Shown here: piece after piece, positions 5,240-5,585 of the stretch
Position numbering within the stretch: the first letter of the stretch is position 1
Layout: each line of letters opens with the position of its first letter
DNA from: Acidobacteriota bacterium
GTDB taxonomy: Bacteria > Acidobacteriota > Holophagae > Thermotomaculales > Thermotomaculaceae
Direction of reading: 5' to 3'
Assembly: GCA_015487755.1 (NCBI GenBank)
Contig: WFPG01000055.1
Location: 1 to 5,585 of the forward strand
DNA length: 5,585 nt
The notes under the pieces: generated by a model
What the model saw: only the letters and a program-made list of their open reading frames with translations
What the model was told of the DNA's origin: nothing
Database searches by the model: none
Program-made: the position numbers and the translations under genes

Positions 5240-5585
5240 TTGTTGAAAGCCTCCCAGAAATCATAAAACCTTTTCATTTCAAAATAATCAATCTGCCCCG
5301 GTGCCGAAGGGTTATTGTTAACACTTGCAAATGTAAACCTTGAGCCGAATAAAGGTGCTAAAATGCGGCTTTTTTTGCCCTTTTCGCCCATTCCAAGCAC
5401 AACTAACGGTATATCTTCTTTTAAAAGTGAAAGTAAAGCAATATTGTCTTTTCCGGAATTTACAAAAGTTGCTATTTTTATTATTGAAGGGTTAAATTGT
5501 CTGTACTCTTTTTCGGCTATATTTTTTAGAAAATCATATTCAGGTGTTTTATTAAAATTGTGATATGAGTGTATTCTTTTTACCC
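5236..5585 (-). CDS. aroD: Type I 3-dehydroquinate dehydratase, 3' part
   Basis: This gene is cut by the right edge of the window; only the last 115 codons are present (reading frame begins at 5583). The enzyme dehydrates 3-dehydroquinate to 3-dehydroshikimate through a lysine Schiff base. The visible part carries the type I signatures in order: SYHNFNKTP with the catalytic His (visible residue 8), IIKIATFVN with the Schiff-base Lys (36), GKKSRILAPLFGS with the substrate-binding Arg (73), TFASV, and SAPGQ (Gln97). It ends KRFYDFWEAFNK. Its TGA overlaps the ATG of aroE-aroK, so the product is made beside the enzyme that uses its product. The N-terminal half and the start lie outside the window. 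Family assignment is firm; the unrelated type II enzyme (AroQ) is excluded by the motifs. Confidence 0.93.
   Translation of the reverse strand, partial: VKRIHSYHNFNKTPEYDFLKNIAEKEYRQFNPSIIKIATFVNSGKDNIALLSLLKEDIPLVVLGMGEKGKKSRILAPLFGSRFTFASVNNNPSAPGQIDYFEMKRFYDFWEAFNK

Noticed and set aside
5315..5563. Forward-strand open reading frame of 82 codons
   Set aside because: It is antisense to aroD, whose catalytic motifs are clear; no recognisable protein features.

Overview
The window carries two transcription units, both read from the minus strand (right to left). The organism looks like an AT-rich, diderm, anaerobically respiring bacterium. It has an outer-membrane beta-barrel protein, several exported c-type cytochromes, strong GGAGG-type ribosome binding sites and complete-looking shikimate enzymes. 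Multiheme cytochromes beside a DUF3373-type barrel suggest a sediment or hydrothermal metal/sulfur respirer (Desulfobacterota, Deferribacterota or Acidobacteriota-like), but nothing here fixes the phylum.

Right part (3971-5585): the end of a shikimate-pathway operon. The 3' portion of a type I 3-dehydroquinate dehydratase gene (aroD) overlaps by ATGA with a single gene encoding a shikimate dehydrogenase-shikimate kinase fusion (AroE-AroK). Pathway steps 3, 4 and 5 are therefore encoded in pathway order. A weak AT-rich hairpin followed by a T-tract overlaps the fusion gene's stop codon and probably ends this unit.

Middle and left part (35-3925): a second, self-contained unit. It starts from a plausible sigma70-type promoter (TTGAAT, 18 bp, TATAAT) in the 145-bp gap and ends at a textbook rho-independent terminator at 35-65. 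In transcription order it encodes a small, very basic monoheme cytochrome c with no methionine in its mature part; a 619-residue DUF3373-like outer-membrane barrel with an N-terminal coiled coil and two EF-hand-like acidic loops; and an octaheme c-type cytochrome resembling the octaheme tetrathionate reductase (OTR) family. All three products have signal peptides. The gaps are short (66 and 21 bp) and each gene has its own strong Shine-Dalgarno.

The attractive reading is that the three exported proteins form one envelope redox module: a periplasmic electron carrier, an outer-membrane channel and a multiheme reductase or conduit. The sequence supports co-expression and co-export. The substrate (tetrathionate, another sulfur or nitrogen oxyanion, or an extracellular acceptor) and physical complex formation are inference. 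No mobile elements, tRNA or rRNA genes, or CRISPR arrays were seen.
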